From: CAZUFB01 sp048173955
GTDB taxonomy: Bacteria > Actinomycetota > Coriobacteriia > Coriobacteriales > UMGS124
Direction of reading: 5' to 3'
Length of the DNA stretch: 6,882 nucleotides
Assembly (NCBI GenBank): GCA_048173955.1
Contig: DBEYOB010000056.1
Span: 1-6,882, forward strand
Positions 5,575 through 6,882 of this stretch are shown in pieces (position 1 is the first letter of the stretch; each line of letters starts with the position of its first letter). The notes beneath the pieces are model-generated. The model was not told the origin of the DNA. It saw only the letters and a program-made list of their open reading frames with translations, and did not search any database. Both the position numbers and the translations under genes were made by a program.

Positions 5575-6882
5575 GGATCTGCGCCTCTAGAACGGCGATC
5601 TCCTCGGCGAGCTTCGACGCGCGCTCGCGCTTGGCGGCGACGACCTCGGGTGCCGCCTTGGCGACAAAGCCCGGGTTGCCGAGGGTCTTCTCCACGCCCG
5701 CGAGCTCCTTGCGCTGCGCCTCGAGCTGCTTGGCGAGGCGCCTGGCCTCCTGCTCGAGGTCGACGATGCCTGCAAGGGCGACGTAGACCTCGAGGCCGGC
5801 GTCGACGGTCATCGCCGAACCCGCGGGCTTCACCGCCGCGTCTCCCACGCCGACGGAGAGCGAGGACAGGCGCCCCATGTCGCACACGGTCCCGCGCTGC
5901 GCCTCGAGCCGCGCGGCGTCGTCGGGCTGCGCGCGCACCGTGACGTCGAGCTCCTGGCGCGGCGACACGGCGTAGCGGGCGCGGGTCGAGCGGGCGGCGC
6001 CCACGACGGCACGCAGGAGCTCGAAGGAGCGCTCCGCCTCCTCGTCGACCCAGCCGGCGAGCGCGCCCGCGTCGGGCCAGGACGCCGTGATGAGCAGCTC
6101 CGACCCGTTGCCCGCGGTGCGGGGCAGCTGGTCCCAGATGAACTCCGTGACGAAGGGCATCACGGGATGCAGCAGGCGCAGGGCCTGGTCGAGCACGAAG
6201 ACGAGGTTGCGCTGCACCTGCAGGCGCTCCTCCCCCTCCGCGCGCAGCGGGGCCTTGCAGCACTCGATGTACCAGTCGCAGAACTCGTTCCAGAAGAACG
6301 CGTACAGGGCGCGCGAATAGTCGCCGAACGCATAGGAGTCGAGCAGCTCCGTCGCCTCGGCGGCGAGCTTGGCCAGGCGGGAGAGGATCCAGGCGTCGGC
6401 CCCGCTCTGCACCTTGGGCTCCCCGGGGACGAAGCCGTCGAGGTTCGTGAGCACGAACCGGCTCGCGTTGTAGATCTTGGTCACGAACGCCTTGGCGTTC
6501 TCGGTGCGCGGGCTGCCGAGCAGCTGCTTGGTGTTCTTGTCGATGTCGGCGTCGAAGCGCACGTCCTGGTTGCTCGTCACCAGCCCGAGCAGGCCGAAGC
6601 GCATGGCGTCGGCGCCGTACATGGCGATGAGGTCCATCGGGTCGACGCCGTTGCCCTTGGACTTGCTCATACGGCTGCCGTCCTTGGCGAGGATCGTGGG
6701 GTAGATCACGACGTCGTGGAACGGGATCTGGTCGGTGAAGTACAGCGAGCTCATCACCATGCGCGCGACCCACAGCGCGATGATGTCGCGCGCGGTGACG
6801 AGCGCCGTGGTGGGGTGGTGCCCCTCCAGCTGCTCGGGATGCTCGGGACAGCCCTGCGTGGCGAACGTCCACAGCTGCGAGG
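5561..6882 (-). CDS. valS: Valine--tRNA ligase, C-terminal half (5' end beyond the window)
   Basis: The open frame enters from the right edge and ends in TAA at 5563-5561, giving 439 residues of a protein that is normally about 880. It is a class I aminoacyl-tRNA synthetase that charges tRNA-Val. Visible parts: the end of the Rossmann catalytic domain with PTTALVTARDIIALWVARM (23-41) and the ATP-loop signature RMSKSKGN (70-77), a form of KMSKS; the alpha-helical anticodon-binding domain (about 110-290) with the TENAKAF...IYNASRFVL segment; and a C-terminal Ala/Glu/Lys/Arg-rich coiled coil (about 365-439) that contains NPGFVAKAAPEVV. That coiled coil is the ValRS tRNA-binding arm and separates it from IleRS and LeuRS. 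The HIGH motif and most of the editing domain lie outside the window. An internal ATG at 6760 is not the start, because conserved sequence continues upstream. folC follows with a 14-bp overlap. Confidence 0.96.
   Translation of the reverse strand, partial: SQLWTFATQGCPEHPEQLEGHHPTTALVTARDIIALWVARMVMSSLYFTDQIPFHDVVIYPTILAKDGSRMSKSKGNGVDPMDLIAMYGADAMRFGLLGLVTSNQDVRFDADIDKNTKQLLGSPRTENAKAFVTKIYNASRFVLTNLDGFVPGEPKVQSGADAWILSRLAKLAAEATELLDSYAFGDYSRALYAFFWNEFCDWYIECCKAPLRAEGEERLQVQRNLVFVLDQALRLLHPVMPFVTEFIWDQLPRTAGNGSELLITASWPDAGALAGWVDEEAERSFELLRAVVGAARSTRARYAVSPRQELDVTVRAQPDDAARLEAQRGTVCDMGRLSSLSVGVGDAAVKPAGSAMTVDAGLEVYVALAGIVDLEQEARRLAKQLEAQRKELAGVEKTLGNPGFVAKAAPEVVAAKRERASKLAEEIAVLEAQIRDLA

Noticed and set aside
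4330..5943. 537-codon plus-strand frame opposite folC and the end of valS
   Set aside because: It crosses two well-supported genes on the other strand and has an Arg/Ala-rich product, typical of GC-driven shadows.

Overview
The window is GC-rich bacterial chromosome (about two thirds G+C by eye) packed with housekeeping genes. The ValRS and FolC sequences, the flavinylated FMN-binding protein and the strong GC bias of third codon positions suggest a high-GC Gram-positive, most likely an actinobacterium of the Coriobacteriia type (Collinsella/Olsenella-like). That placement is an inference from style, not from a marker gene. I see no mobile element, CRISPR array, rRNA or tRNA.

Layout, left to right: (1) the 3' end of a plus-strand gene for an FMN-binding protein with a flavinylation motif and a long acidic tail (2-358). 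(2) A strong symmetrical terminator (388-424) in a convergent intergenic gap. (3) A run of minus-strand genes: pxpA (518-1300), thrS (1404-3215), a 251-nt gap with four tandem hairpins that reads as a structured thrS leader, a small two-helix membrane protein with a double zinc ribbon (3467-3898) that has its own promoter-like sequence, folC (4090-5574), and the 3' half of valS (5561 to the right edge). Transcription of the minus-strand genes runs from right to left.

How the genes relate: valS and folC overlap by 14 bp and are almost certainly one operon, an arrangement also known in Bacillus. thrS and valS both charge tRNAs. FolC makes and polyglutamylates folates, which supply one-carbon units including those for formyl-Met-tRNA, so the cluster leans toward translation. 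PxpA is the A subunit of a three-part 5-oxoprolinase, but its partners PxpB and PxpC are not here. The zinc-ribbon protein has no assignable function.

This is mainly an ordinary core region. The points that merit a second look are the thrS leader (four strong hairpins, one with a loop that can present the threonine anticodon CGU, plus a possible 18-codon leader ORF), the ThrRS itself, which lacks the N-terminal TGS domain, and the Asp/Glu/Ala/Lys tail of the flavoprotein.
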